IMG/VR virus record: IMGVR_UViG_3300000176_000022 | Location: 1 to 37,594 of that record | Reading direction: 5' to 3' (one strand) | From: a virus | Length of the DNA stretch: 37,594 bases | In this document: positions 13,561-21,422 of the stretch, in pieces | Numbering within the stretch: position 1 is the first letter of the stretch | Layout of the letters: each line of letters begins with the position of its first letter | Position numbers and translations under genes: made by a program | The notes under the pieces: model-generated | Seen by the model: only the letters and a program-made list of their open reading frames with translations | Told to the model about the DNA's origin: nothing | Databases searched by the model: none

Positions 13561-14691
13561 ATGGCTAAGAACACTGACACTGCACTTTCCGAAGTGCGCA
13601 CGGTTACCCTCGCTGCTGCAAAGCGTGAGGTCATGGTTTGCGCTCGTCGCAAGCGTCCTGTATTCCTTTGGGGTGCGCCTGGTATCGGTAAGTCCGAACT
13701 CGTTGCAGACCTTTGCGAAAGCATGGGTGGTAAGTTGTATGACTTGCGTCTTGCACTCATGGACCCTTCTGACTTGAAGGGCGTTCTATACTACAATCCT
13801 ACTGTCGGCAATGCTATGTGGAATGCTCCGCCTGATCTGCCATCTGCAGAAGAAGCTGCCAAGTATCCTGTGGTATTCCTATTCCTTGACGAAATGAACA
13901 GTGCTGCACCTGCAACACAGGCTGCTGCTTACCAGTTGGTTCTTAATCGTCGTGTTGGTACTTATGAACTTCCTGACAATGTTGTTATCGTTGCTGCTGG
14001 CAACCGCGATACTGATCGTGGTGTAGTCTATCGTATGCCATCGCCACTTGCTAACCGTTTTGTTCACTTGAACTTGCGTGTTGACTTTGAGTCGTGGAAT
14101 GATTGGGCTATCAACCATGCCATCAACCCTGATGTGGTTGCATATGTCACCTGTAATAAGAATGACTTGTTCAACTTCGATCCTCGCTCGTCAGGTGCAT
14201 CGTTTGCTACGCCTCGCTCGTGGTCGTTTGTCAGCGAACTTCTGCAAGAAGACCTTAACGATACCGAACTCAATGACCTTGTGAGCGGTACGGTTGGTGA
14301 AGGTGTTGCACTCAAGTTTGCTGCCCACCGTAAGGTTGCAAGCCAGATGCCTAATCCTAGTGACATTCTGAACGGTAAAGTCAAGGAACTTCGTACTAAG
14401 GAAATCGGTGCCAAGTACTCGTTGACTGTTTCTATCTGCTACGAACTCAAAGACTCGTTTGTCAATCGCGGTGGAGACAAGATGAAGGAAAGCGATTACA
14501 CTGCATGGCACGGTGAACTGGATAATGTGTTCCGTTTCTTCCTCGATCATATGGACACAGAACTGCAGGTAATGATGCTTGCTACCATCTTGCGCAATTA
14601 CAAGTTGCCAATCAAGACTAGCAAGATGAACAACTACAAGGAATACCATGCAAAGAACGGTGATTATATTCTCGCCGCCGTGCGTGACTAA
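13561..14691 (+). CDS. MoxR-family AAA+ ATPase
   Basis: A 376-residue AAA+ ATPase. Walker A GAPGIGKS at 38-45, Walker B VFLFLDE at 105-111, sensor 1 AAGNRDT at about 145-151 and the arginine-finger region SPLANRF at 160-166. The spacing and the RMPSPLANRFVHL motif fit MoxR/RavA-type ATPases, which act as chaperones that remodel or load metal cofactors together with VWA-domain partners. Exactly such a partner follows. Both have cassette promoters and each is followed by a terminator, so the pair is expressed in parallel rather than as one mRNA. GC content is higher than in most neighbours. Target in the infected cell unknown. Confidence 0.92.
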   Translation: MAKNTDTALSEVRTVTLAAAKREVMVCARRKRPVFLWGAPGIGKSELVADLCESMGGKLYDLRLALMDPSDLKGVLYYNPTVGNAMWNAPPDLPSAEEAAKYPVVFLFLDEMNSAAPATQAAAYQLVLNRRVGTYELPDNVVIVAAGNRDTDRGVVYRMPSPLANRFVHLNLRVDFESWNDWAINHAINPDVVAYVTCNKNDLFNFDPRSSGASFATPRSWSFVSELLQEDLNDTELNDLVSGTVGEGVALKFAAHRKVASQMPNPSDILNGKVKELRTKEIGAKYSLTVSICYELKDSFVNRGGDKMKESDYTAWHGELDNVFRFFLDHMDTELQVMMLATILRNYKLPIKTSKMNNYKEYHAKNGDYILAAVRD

Positions 14692-14693
14692 TT

Positions 14694-14726
14694 CTCGCCC
14701 CATCGTTCTCCATCAGTGAGGGCGAG
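14694..14726 (+). other. Hairpin after the MoxR gene
   Basis: CTCGCCC (14694-14700) pairs with GGGCGAG (14720-14726) around a 19-base loop. It is not followed by a T-run; it lies just before a full terminator and may protect the mRNA 3' end. Confidence 0.5.
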
Positions 14727-14729
14727 TTA

Positions 14730-14767
14730 TAGGGGAGCAGTCCGTGAAACTGCTCCCCTATTTTTTT
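14730..14767 (+). terminator. Rho-independent terminator of the MoxR gene
   Basis: An 11-base-pair stem (TAGGGGAGCAG with CTGCTCCCCTA, loop 14741-14749) followed directly by seven Ts at 14761-14767. The next promoter begins four bases later. Confidence 0.93.
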
Positions 14768-14770
14768 CTC

Positions 14771-14798
14771 TTGACAAACATCTATATTGTGCTATTAT
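14771..14798 (+). promoter_or_regulatory. Early-type promoter, repeated cassette copy 9 (VWA gene)
   Basis: TTGACA 14771-14776, 16-base spacer, TATTAT 14793-14798 with extended TG at 14790-14791; leader GTTATAAACATTGGAGA. Confidence 0.8.
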
Positions 14799-14825
14799 AA
14801 GTTATAAACATTGGAGAACATGATT

Positions 14826-16091
14826 ATGGCTAAAAAGAACCAACCAGGCGCGGGCAAACTCAGTGATACCATCGACCAAAATAAAGACCATGACGCTCGT
14901 CAGGCAATCCTTAAAGCTCGTATTGCTCTTGTGCTCAAGCAACCCTTCTTTGGCAATCTTGCCATGCGGCTCAAACTGGTCAATGCTGATAGTTGGCTGA
15001 CCACTGCTGCTACTGATGGTCGTCACTTCTACTATAACAGTGACTTTATCCTCAAGTTGCCTACCAACCAAATGATGTTCTTGTTCTGTCATGAGTTGCT
15101 TCATTGCGCTTATGACCATATGAACCGTGGTATTGGCAAACAGAAAGACATTGCTAACATTGCAATGGACTATGTAGTCAATGCTGATTGCATCAAGTAT
15201 AACCTTGGTCAAAAAATTACGGTCGTGCCTGTCCTGTATGATCGCAAGTATGATGACTGGAATTTTGAACAAGTTTATGATGACTTGATTAAGAACGCAC
15301 AGAAAATCAATATCGAAGATTTGCTTGACCAATTGCTCGATGACCACCTAGAAGGTAACAGCGGCAAGGGCGAAGGCGATAACGAAGATGACAAAGATGG
15401 TAAGGGCAACGGTCGTCCTAATCCAATGACACCAGAAGAGCGTCAGGCTATCAAGGACGAGTTCAAAGAAGCTATGCTTGCCGCTGCACAATCCGCAGGT
15501 GCTGGCAACACGCCTGGCAATATCAAGCGTATGATCAATGAACTCACGCAACCTAAGATCAACTGGCGTGAACTTATCACACAACAAATCCAGTCTACTA
15601 TCAAGAACGATTACACTTGGACTATTCCTAACAAGAAAATGTTCTCACAGGGTTTTGTTCTGCCTAACATGCGCAAGGATCAAGCTATTGATGTTTGCAT
15701 CGCAATTGATACCAGTGGTTCTATTGGCAATGACCAGTTGAATGATTTCTTTAGCGAAATCAATGGCATCATGCAGTCATATGATGACTACAAGGTTAAG
15801 ATTTGGTGTTTTGATACGCAAATTCATAACCCGGTAGATTATACCACTGCTGATGGCGATGACCTCATCAACTATGAAGCTGCAGGTTTTGGTGGTACTG
15901 ACTTTGATGTAAACTGGAAGTGGATGAAGAACGAAGATGTAAATCCAAAACTCTTTATTGTGTTTACCGATGGCGAACCATACGGTTCATGGGGTGACGA
16001 GAACTATTGCGATACAGTATGGATCATCCATAACAAGTATAACAAGACCATTGAACCACCATTTGGTATCCACGCTTACTACGAAGATTGA
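14826..16091 (+). CDS. Metallopeptidase-like/VWA-domain partner of the MoxR ATPase (DUF2201 type)
   Basis: A 421-residue protein. Residues 30-170 resemble the putative metallopeptidase domain paired with VWA domains (DUF2201): HELLH at 89-93 fits HExxH, with further His and Asp residues (YDHMN, NIAMDYVVNADC) after it. An acidic Gly/Asp-rich linker follows at 175-195. The C-terminal VWA domain has a full metal-dependent adhesion site: DTSGS 295-299, GGTDF 356-360 and TDGEP 381-385. Of three nearby starts I chose ATG 14826, eight bases after GGAGA; ATG 14820 is too close to it. MoxR plus such a protein is a recurrent bacterial pair; copies are also carried by some T4-like phages. Protease activity is not shown. 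Confidence 0.88.
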   Translation: MAKKNQPGAGKLSDTIDQNKDHDARQAILKARIALVLKQPFFGNLAMRLKLVNADSWLTTAATDGRHFYYNSDFILKLPTNQMMFLFCHELLHCAYDHMNRGIGKQKDIANIAMDYVVNADCIKYNLGQKITVVPVLYDRKYDDWNFEQVYDDLIKNAQKINIEDLLDQLLDDHLEGNSGKGEGDNEDDKDGKGNGRPNPMTPEERQAIKDEFKEAMLAAAQSAGAGNTPGNIKRMINELTQPKINWRELITQQIQSTIKNDYTWTIPNKKMFSQGFVLPNMRKDQAIDVCIAIDTSGSIGNDQLNDFFSEINGIMQSYDDYKVKIWCFDTQIHNPVDYTTADGDDLINYEAAGFGGTDFDVNWKWMKNEDVNPKLFIVFTDGEPYGSWGDENYCDTVWIIHNKYNKTIEPPFGIHAYYED

Positions 16092-16094
16092 TAT

Positions 16095-16130
16095 AAAATG
16101 GTGCCGAAAAAAAATCGGCACCATTTTTTT
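16095..16130 (+). terminator. Rho-independent terminator of the VWA gene
   Basis: A 13-base-pair stem (16095-16107 with 16115-16127) around a seven-A loop, ending in a run of Ts to 16130. The leading As could let it work on the other strand too. Confidence 0.92.
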
Positions 16131-16134
16131 ATAG

Positions 16135-16145
16135 GTAAATAATAG
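16135..16145 (+). promoter_or_regulatory. Candidate late promoter (GTAAATAATAG)
   Basis: The motif follows the terminator and ends 18 bases before the ATG at 16164. It matches the minus-strand motif at 735-746 in ten of eleven bases. A promoter must exist somewhere here because the terminator cuts off upstream transcription and no TTGACA element is seen. Confidence 0.4.
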
Positions 16146-16163
16146 ATATCACGGAGAATAAAA

Positions 16164-16394
16164 ATGAGTTATGAAATTACTAATGAACTTGCACCAACAC
16201 AAGATACAAACTTGAGTATTGCAGATATTGGTTTTCTAGTACAGATTATTGAAGTTTGTTCTCAGCGCGGAGCATTTCGTGCCGAAGAACTAGCCACAGT
16301 AGGCGCAGTTTATACTAAGGTAAAGGCATTTGTCGTTGCCAATACACCAGCAACACCTGTTGCTGATCAACCAACAGAGGAAGTAAATCAATGA
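16164..16394 (+). CDS. Small acidic phage protein of unknown function
   Basis: A 76-residue acidic protein: a helical core (SIADIGFLVQIIEVCSQRGA, then FRAEELATVGAVYTKVKAFV) and a disordered acidic C-terminal tail with Pro and Thr. CGGAG is the ribosome site. The stop overlaps the next start (ATGA), so it is translationally coupled to the 221-residue gene, with which it may interact. Short proteins of this type are common beside that gene in T4-like phages as I remember them; function unknown. Confidence 0.7.
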   Translation: MSYEITNELAPTQDTNLSIADIGFLVQIIEVCSQRGAFRAEELATVGAVYTKVKAFVVANTPATPVADQPTEEVNQ

Positions 16395-17056
16395 GTTTTT
16401 TTAAGCATGTTGGCAAAGTCAACAGCAAGAAGGTAATTATCGTACAGCGCCAATTGCCAATGCCAGAAGATCACATGGCAGTTGTTATCTATAGTGACAT
16501 TATGCCAAGCAAGTATCATGATGATGTTATGCAAATTCTTGAAAGTGAAGCTGGGCAATCTGCATTTGAGTTTAGAGATGTTCTACAACGCCGCATGATG
16601 GCCGATGGTCAAAATATGCTTGAAGCATTAAGCAGCGAAGGTTATCTAAAGCGTGTTACAGCTAACAGCGTTATGGTCACTCCAAATGCCAAGAGCAGCA
16701 TGCGCCTTGATGAGCTTAGCAAGTTGTTAAACCAAGTTGGGCGCGGCGACAGTGCAGTAAAGCAACTAGAACGCATGGAAAATCAACAAGGCATGGCTGA
16801 TCCCATGAAGACAGAGGCAACCGATGCGTTTGTTTCAGAAGGCGTAAATCTTACTGATATGGGCATTGAAAAGGCGGTTGCCCCAGTTTCTGCTCCTGCT
16901 GCAGCACCAGATATGACTGCGGTAATGATGCAGATGATGCAAACCATGCAAGCTATGCAGCAACAGTTAAACGAAATTAAGAACCCTAGTCCAGTTAAAA
17001 CAACAGCAAAGGCACCTGCTGTAAAGAAAACCACGAAGACCAAGGCCAGTGCCTGA
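16391..17056 (+). CDS. Conserved T4-like phage protein of unknown function
   Basis: A 221-residue protein. Residues 1-110 form a conserved domain (FFKHVGKVNSKKVIIVQRQL, then EDHMAVVIYSDIMPSKYHDD, and YLKRVTANSVMVTPNAKSSM). Residues 150-200 include an Ala/Pro linker and an unusual Met/Gln-rich helix (MTAVMMQMMQTMQAMQQQL) that should form a coiled coil. The tail is basic (TTAKAPAVKKTTKTKASA). The fold suggests a multimeric DNA- or protein-binding factor. I know similar proteins from cyanophage-like genomes but no function. Confidence 0.75.
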   Translation: MSFFKHVGKVNSKKVIIVQRQLPMPEDHMAVVIYSDIMPSKYHDDVMQILESEAGQSAFEFRDVLQRRMMADGQNMLEALSSEGYLKRVTANSVMVTPNAKSSMRLDELSKLLNQVGRGDSAVKQLERMENQQGMADPMKTEATDAFVSEGVNLTDMGIEKAVAPVSAPAAAPDMTAVMMQMMQTMQAMQQQLNEIKNPSPVKTTAKAPAVKKTTKTKASA

Positions 17057-17360
17057 GTCATATTTTAGTGAAGACTTTTATGATCGCTGGGAACATCTGA
17101 TATCTACTGTCGAAATTTCAGAAGTTCCCATGCGATTTATACGAGAAGTATCAATCGAATTTGATAATAATGAAACAACCGTGTTTGATATTCAACATAT
17201 GATTAATCATGGATATGATGTAAAATTAATTGAAGAAACGGTTGAAGATTTTCTTTCAGAACATGACGATATAATAAGTCAAGTAGATTTTCATATAAAC
17301 ATACCAGCATTGGCAGAAGAAGTTGATGCAAAAACTAATAGATTGTTAGGTGATGATTAA
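17049..17360 (+). CDS. Conserved small acidic phage protein, GTG start
   Basis: A 103-residue acidic protein starting with GTG 17049 inside the preceding gene. Pieces: SEDFYDRWEHLISTVEISEV, then RFIREVSIEFDNNETTVFDI and, at the end, VDFHINIPALAEEVDAKTNR. It reads as a conserved alpha/beta domain of T4-like phages with unknown role. Its end overlaps the DHFR start by 8 bases. A regulator role would fit the size, but there is no direct evidence. Confidence 0.7.
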   Translation: MPESYFSEDFYDRWEHLISTVEISEVPMRFIREVSIEFDNNETTVFDIQHMINHGYDVKLIEETVEDFLSEHDDIISQVDFHINIPALAEEVDAKTNRLLGDD

Positions 17361-17850
17361 GGCAATCTTTGCAGTAGATAAAAACGGCGGTATAGGACAA
17401 GGCGGAAGCCTTCCTTGGCCCTATGACAAGCAAGATATGCAATGGTTTTCTACCAATACCCGCAATCATATTGTAGTAATGGGTAGCAACACATGGCTAG
17501 ACCCAAAGATGCCAAAACCTCTACCAGATCGTTATTGCTGTGTTGTGACTAATCAACCAGTTGATAGTTTTCGTGATGCGCATACTATCATTCATGGCAA
17601 TTATATTGAGCAAAGTTTAGCCGTATTAAAAGCAAATTATCCTGATAAAGATATATGGATTATAGGTGGTGCAAAACTTATTGATAGCACCAAACATTTA
17701 TTTCGACAAATATATATGACTAAATTTGATGATAATTATAATTGTGATGTAAGCGTAGATGTGGTAGACTTATTACAGAATTTCCAAATGGATTGGGAAA
17801 CCTACGGCAAAGATAAAGTATTTCAGGTGTGGAAGCATGTCAAAGTATAA
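17353..17850 (+). CDS. folA: Dihydrofolate reductase
   Basis: A 165-residue DHFR that reduces dihydrofolate to tetrahydrofolate with NADPH, restoring the cofactor spent by thymidylate synthase. Motifs: AIFAVDKNGGIGQGGSLPWP at 4-23, the likely catalytic Asp28 in YDKQDMQWF, VVMGSNTWLD at about 42-51 (NADPH-binding MGxxT region) and IWIIGGAKL near 100 (the paired-glycine motif). A GTG at 17350 would add one residue; the ATG at 17353 is preferred. ThyA lies one gene downstream. The SGNH hydrolase gene sits between the two and overlaps both by 14 bases, so these genes are on one transcript. Confidence 0.93.
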   Translation: MIKAIFAVDKNGGIGQGGSLPWPYDKQDMQWFSTNTRNHIVVMGSNTWLDPKMPKPLPDRYCCVVTNQPVDSFRDAHTIIHGNYIEQSLAVLKANYPDKDIWIIGGAKLIDSTKHLFRQIYMTKFDDNYNCDVSVDVVDLLQNFQMDWETYGKDKVFQVWKHVKV

Positions 17851-18571
17851 TAGATTCTTTGCATTTGGTTGCAGCTTTACAAAATATAAATGGCCGACAT
17901 GGGCGGATATTTTAGGAAAATCATTTCAAGAACATTACAACTTTGGTGAAGACGGCGCTGGTAATTTTTATATTTTTTTGCATATAATGAAAGCTATCAA
18001 TGATTATCAAATTAATAATGATGATTTAGTAATAGTTGAATGGTCTGGATTAACACGAGAAGATAGATTTATCAAGGGCAAATGGAATTTAAGTGGAAAT
18101 GTATATGGTTATCACAATAACGCGCTAGGAAAAAATTTTGTAGAAAATATTTTTGATCCAGAACATTGTTTAATTAGAGATTATACTTTAATAGCAGCCG
18201 CCTATGAATTATTAGAAAAAACAAAATGTAAATTTTTGTTTACATCAATGATGAGCTTAGAAGAGTTTGAAAAACCTTGGACTTCTAAATTGGTTAAAAT
18301 TAAACAATTAGAAGGAAATAACTGGACAAAATCATTTAATAAATATTTGAAACATTTTCTACCATCATTTAAAGAAGTTATTTTTAATAATGACTGGACA
18401 TCTAAGCCGAGACCTCACCATGATTTTCATCCAACTCCATTACAACATTTAGAATTTGTAAAAAAAATATTGATTCCACATATAGACGATGATATAGTGT
18501 TAGACGAAAAATACATAAAAGAAATAACCGTAATAGAAAATAATATTTGGAGTCTAGATGCAAAATTATAA
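17837..18571 (+). CDS. SGNH/GDSL-like hydrolase
   Basis: A 244-residue protein. Block I FAFGCSFT at 8-15 holds the likely nucleophile Ser13, GAGN at 40-43 supplies Gly and Asn, LVIVEWSG at 64-71 is the block III area, and HHDFHPTPLQH at 194-204 gives the Asp196/His198 pair. This is the version seen in phages, with HPTPLQH after the catalytic Asp/His. Such enzymes remove or transfer acetyl and other acyl groups; an O-acetyl sugar is a natural candidate given the sugar genes nearby. It is very AT-rich compared with DHFR and ThyA, and it is inserted between them. No signal peptide, so it acts in the cytoplasm. Confidence 0.82.
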   Translation: MSKYNRFFAFGCSFTKYKWPTWADILGKSFQEHYNFGEDGAGNFYIFLHIMKAINDYQINNDDLVIVEWSGLTREDRFIKGKWNLSGNVYGYHNNALGKNFVENIFDPEHCLIRDYTLIAAAYELLEKTKCKFLFTSMMSLEEFEKPWTSKLVKIKQLEGNNWTKSFNKYLKHFLPSFKEVIFNNDWTSKPRPHHDFHPTPLQHLEFVKKILIPHIDDDIVLDEKYIKEITVIENNIWSLDAKL

Positions 18572-19442
18572 TGAATTATGTAAGAAAATTATTTTAACTG
18601 GACCCCAAAGCATCGATAGAACTGGCGTTGGAACTGTTAGTTTATTTGGCGAACAGTTGCGGTTTAATCTGCAAGAAGGGTTTCCAGCAGTTACAACAAA
18701 AAAACTTGCGTGGAAAAGTGTAGTTAGTGAATTACTTTGGTTTATTGAAGGCAGTGGCGATGAGCGACGATTGGCAGAGATATTATATGGCACAAGAGAT
18801 GAATCAAAGAAAACTATCTGGACTGCAAACGCTAACGCAAGCTATTGGCTTCCAAAGTCTCGTTATCCTGGGGATTTGGGTCGTGTATATGGTGTACAAT
18901 GGCGTCATTGGCGCTATGTAGATCACAATACTCCGCCATTTAAAAGTGGCGCACTAGTTCGCAATTATGATGAAGTAGACCAATTAAAAGATTTAATCGA
19001 TGGTTTGATTGCAGACCCCGCAGGTCGCCGCCACATTATCACGGCATGGAATCCTGGTGAACTAAAAGAAATGGCGCTGCCGCCTTGCCACATGTTTGCA
19101 CAATTTTATATTCGTAACAATATTTTAAGTTGCCAAATGTACCAACGCAGTGCAGATTTATTTTTAGGTGTGCCATTCAACATAGCAAGTTACGCACTGC
19201 TTACCCACTTAGTTGCCAAAACAATTGGTGCACAAGTAGGTGAACTTATTTTGACATTTGGTGATGTTCATATCTATAATAATCATGTTGAACAGGTTAT
19301 GGAACAGTTGAGTCGTAAACCGTATCCTCTTCCATTTCTTGATTTAAGTGATGTAAAAGATATCTGGTCAGCACAGATGGAAGACATTCGACTAATGAAT
19401 TATAGTCATCATCCAGCAATCACAGCAGAAATGGCGGTTTAA
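18558..19442 (+). CDS. thyA: Thymidylate synthase (ThyA type)
   Basis: A 294-residue ThyA that methylates dUMP to dTMP using methylene-tetrahydrofolate. Catalytic Cys177 lies in ALPPCHMFAQF, the phosphate-binding RRH at 157-159, and the YQRSADLFLGVPFNIASYAL signature at about 194-213. The N-terminal RTGVGTVSLFGEQLRF is the usual first motif. Length (E. coli 264) is slightly long because of an insert near 70-105. With DHFR it supports dTMP supply for phage DNA. It overlaps the SGNH gene by 14 bases and is followed after one base by the epimerase gene. Confidence 0.97.
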   Translation: MQNYNELCKKIILTGPQSIDRTGVGTVSLFGEQLRFNLQEGFPAVTTKKLAWKSVVSELLWFIEGSGDERRLAEILYGTRDESKKTIWTANANASYWLPKSRYPGDLGRVYGVQWRHWRYVDHNTPPFKSGALVRNYDEVDQLKDLIDGLIADPAGRRHIITAWNPGELKEMALPPCHMFAQFYIRNNILSCQMYQRSADLFLGVPFNIASYALLTHLVAKTIGAQVGELILTFGDVHIYNNHVEQVMEQLSRKPYPLPFLDLSDVKDIWSAQMEDIRLMNYSHHPAITAEMAV

Positions 19443-19443
19443 T

Positions 19444-20319
19444 ATGCATGTACTAGTTACAGGTGGATTTGGTTTTATCGGCCATCATGTTGTAAGGCGG
19501 TTAAAAGATGCTGGACATGCAGTTACTATCATTGATGATATTCGATTTATCAAGCAAGATTTGTATCTTGCTCGCGGTCGTTATATGGACTTTGCATATG
19601 ATGATTGGATCAATGCAGACTGTGCGAGCACTGTAATTCAAGATGTAGATGTCATCGTTCATTTAGCATGCCATCCTAATCAAGCATCGTTCGCAAGGGA
19701 TGGCGTGGCAGCGTGGAAGAACGCTGTACAAAGCACCCTACATATGTTGACTGCTTATCCTAATGCAAAGATGGTTTATATAAGCAGCAGCATGGTATAT
19801 GGCAACTGGATTGGCACGGTTCAGGAAACTGATCCACTGCGCCCAGTCAATGCCTATGGCAAGGCAAAGTTGGCATGTGAACGATTGGTACAAGACATTG
19901 CCAATGATTGGGTAATCATTCGTCCTACCGCTGTATACGGCAAGAGAGATGATGGCAATCGTGTTATCACCAAATGGTTAAAGGCTGCTGCAGAACATGA
20001 ACCTATTCATGTTGATGATCCTATGGCAAAGCTTGATTTTACCCATGTAGAAGACCTATCACAAGCTATTTGCAATGCTGCTGTTACCCCTGTCAATAAA
20101 GTTATTGCCAATGTCAGCTTTGGTGAAGGGCGATCCCTGTTAGAAGCAGCAAATGTTATTAAAGATTGGACTTGGACCAAGAGTGAAATCATATGCGGTC
20201 GTGACTTAGCAGATGACATGCCTCGTCGTGGTGCAATGGATATCCGTAAAGCAGTGCAGTATCTTGGATATACGCCAAAAATTAATTTGGAAAACGGCAT
20301 CCAAAAACTTATTAAATGA
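19444..20319 (+). CDS. NAD-dependent nucleotide-sugar epimerase/dehydratase (SDR)
   Basis: A 291-residue extended short-chain dehydrogenase. NAD-binding VTGGFGFIGHHVV at 5-17, an acidic end to the next strand (IIDDI), SSSMVYG at 114-120 and the catalytic Tyr138-x3-Lys142 in NAYGKAKLACE. The Ser/Thr before the Tyr is in SSS. It belongs to the UDP-glucose 4-epimerase/dTDP-glucose dehydratase group; the exact sugar cannot be read from sequence. Its stop overlaps the start of the aminotransferase by 4 bases, so the two act in sequence: an oxidised or epimerised nucleotide-sugar followed by transamination. Confidence 0.9.
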   Translation: MHVLVTGGFGFIGHHVVRRLKDAGHAVTIIDDIRFIKQDLYLARGRYMDFAYDDWINADCASTVIQDVDVIVHLACHPNQASFARDGVAAWKNAVQSTLHMLTAYPNAKMVYISSSMVYGNWIGTVQETDPLRPVNAYGKAKLACERLVQDIANDWVIIRPTAVYGKRDDGNRVITKWLKAAAEHEPIHVDDPMAKLDFTHVEDLSQAICNAAVTPVNKVIANVSFGEGRSLLEAANVIKDWTWTKSEIICGRDLADDMPRRGAMDIRKAVQYLGYTPKINLENGIQKLIK

Positions 20320-21422
20320 TTAATTATTATAATCTAACAGAGCAATATGAAGATTGCAGACTTGCCATACTTGGCGGGATGGATAATGTTTATCGCAGCG
20401 GTCAATTCTATAGCGGCGAGGCACATGATCTTTTAGAAAAGTATATTAAAACGCATTATAATGACGCAGAAGTAGTACTTACTAATAGCGGCACCAGTGC
20501 GTTACAAGCCGCTCTGATGGCCTTGTACATCAAACCTGGCACTCGTGTGCTGCTTCCAGCACTGACATATGCTGCTACTGCACAAGCTGTAATAGCGGTT
20601 GGCGGTATACCTACATTTGTTGATATTGATAGCAGTTGGCTAGTAGATATTGATTTGCTAGATGATGCGTATAAAAAATATGGCGACCAGATAAGTGCGC
20701 TTGTCACAGTTGACTTGTATGGACAAGGCGTTGAACTGGATAAGGTTCGTCGTTGGTGCAACAAGCATGATGTTAAATGGATTATCGATGCTGCACATAG
20801 TTTTGGGATATGCTCAGATCAATATGACCAAACTATTGCTGATGCAATTTGCCTAAGTTTTAATCCTCTTAAAAATTTTGGTGGAAGTGGTGGCGGTGCG
20901 CTTATCAGCAAATCTATACATTCAACAATTATGCAAGCAGTGTGCACCGTTGGAAAAACAACTACTGGTTCAAACGGAAATATAGAATTACATGGGCTTA
21001 ACTTTCGTATGCTATCCACACAAGCTGCTACTTTAGTTTATAAAATTTATTATTACGCAGAAATGATTCCAAAAAAGATGGCAATATGCCAATTGTATTA
21101 TAACCATTTTAGAAATTATCCAGACAAAGTAGATTTACCTATTCGCAAACCATGGGGAACATGGAATTATTATTCGTTTTCTATTGCGCCGCAACGACAA
21201 GAAAATGTCAAATCAGCGTTAAAAGAAGCCAACATTCAGTATAGCAGTCACTATGCCAAGGCGCTTAACCGTGAAGATTTTGTAAAGTCTTATGGATACC
21301 AACCATGTCCAACTGCTGAAAACATTACTAATAACCAGCGCGTTATAAGTTTGCCAAGTCACTGGCATCTTTCTGATGCTGATGTTAATGTTATTATTAA
21401 AACTGTTATGGATTCACTGTAA
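20316..21422 (+). CDS. DegT/DnrJ/EryC1-type sugar aminotransferase
   Basis: A 368-residue PLP enzyme. SGTSALQAALMAL at 58-70 is the phosphate-binding segment, IIDAAHSFG at 156-164 holds Asp158 (contacts the pyridine nitrogen) and His161, and Lys186 in SFNPLKNFGGSGGG is the Schiff-base lysine. Such enzymes put an amino group on a keto-sugar nucleotide, as in aminosugars of surface polysaccharides. It pairs with the epimerase upstream. It is the last plus-strand gene; its stop overlaps the 3' end of the opposite-strand 584-residue gene by 17 bases, with no terminator between. Confidence 0.92.
   Translation: MINYYNLTEQYEDCRLAILGGMDNVYRSGQFYSGEAHDLLEKYIKTHYNDAEVVLTNSGTSALQAALMALYIKPGTRVLLPALTYAATAQAVIAVGGIPTFVDIDSSWLVDIDLLDDAYKKYGDQISALVTVDLYGQGVELDKVRRWCNKHDVKWIIDAAHSFGICSDQYDQTIADAICLSFNPLKNFGGSGGGALISKSIHSTIMQAVCTVGKTTTGSNGNIELHGLNFRMLSTQAATLVYKIYYYAEMIPKKMAICQLYYNHFRNYPDKVDLPIRKPWGTWNYYSFSIAPQRQENVKSALKEANIQYSSHYAKALNREDFVKSYGYQPCPTAENITNNQRVISLPSHWHLSDADVNVIIKTVMDSL

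Noticed and set aside
14694-14726. First hairpin after the MoxR gene as a terminator
   Set aside because: There is no T-run and the loop is long; the terminator is the next hairpin.
14191-15347. Minus-strand frames of 170 and 181 codons opposite the MoxR and VWA genes
   Set aside because: The plus-strand genes have complete catalytic motifs, promoters and terminators; the antisense frames have none.
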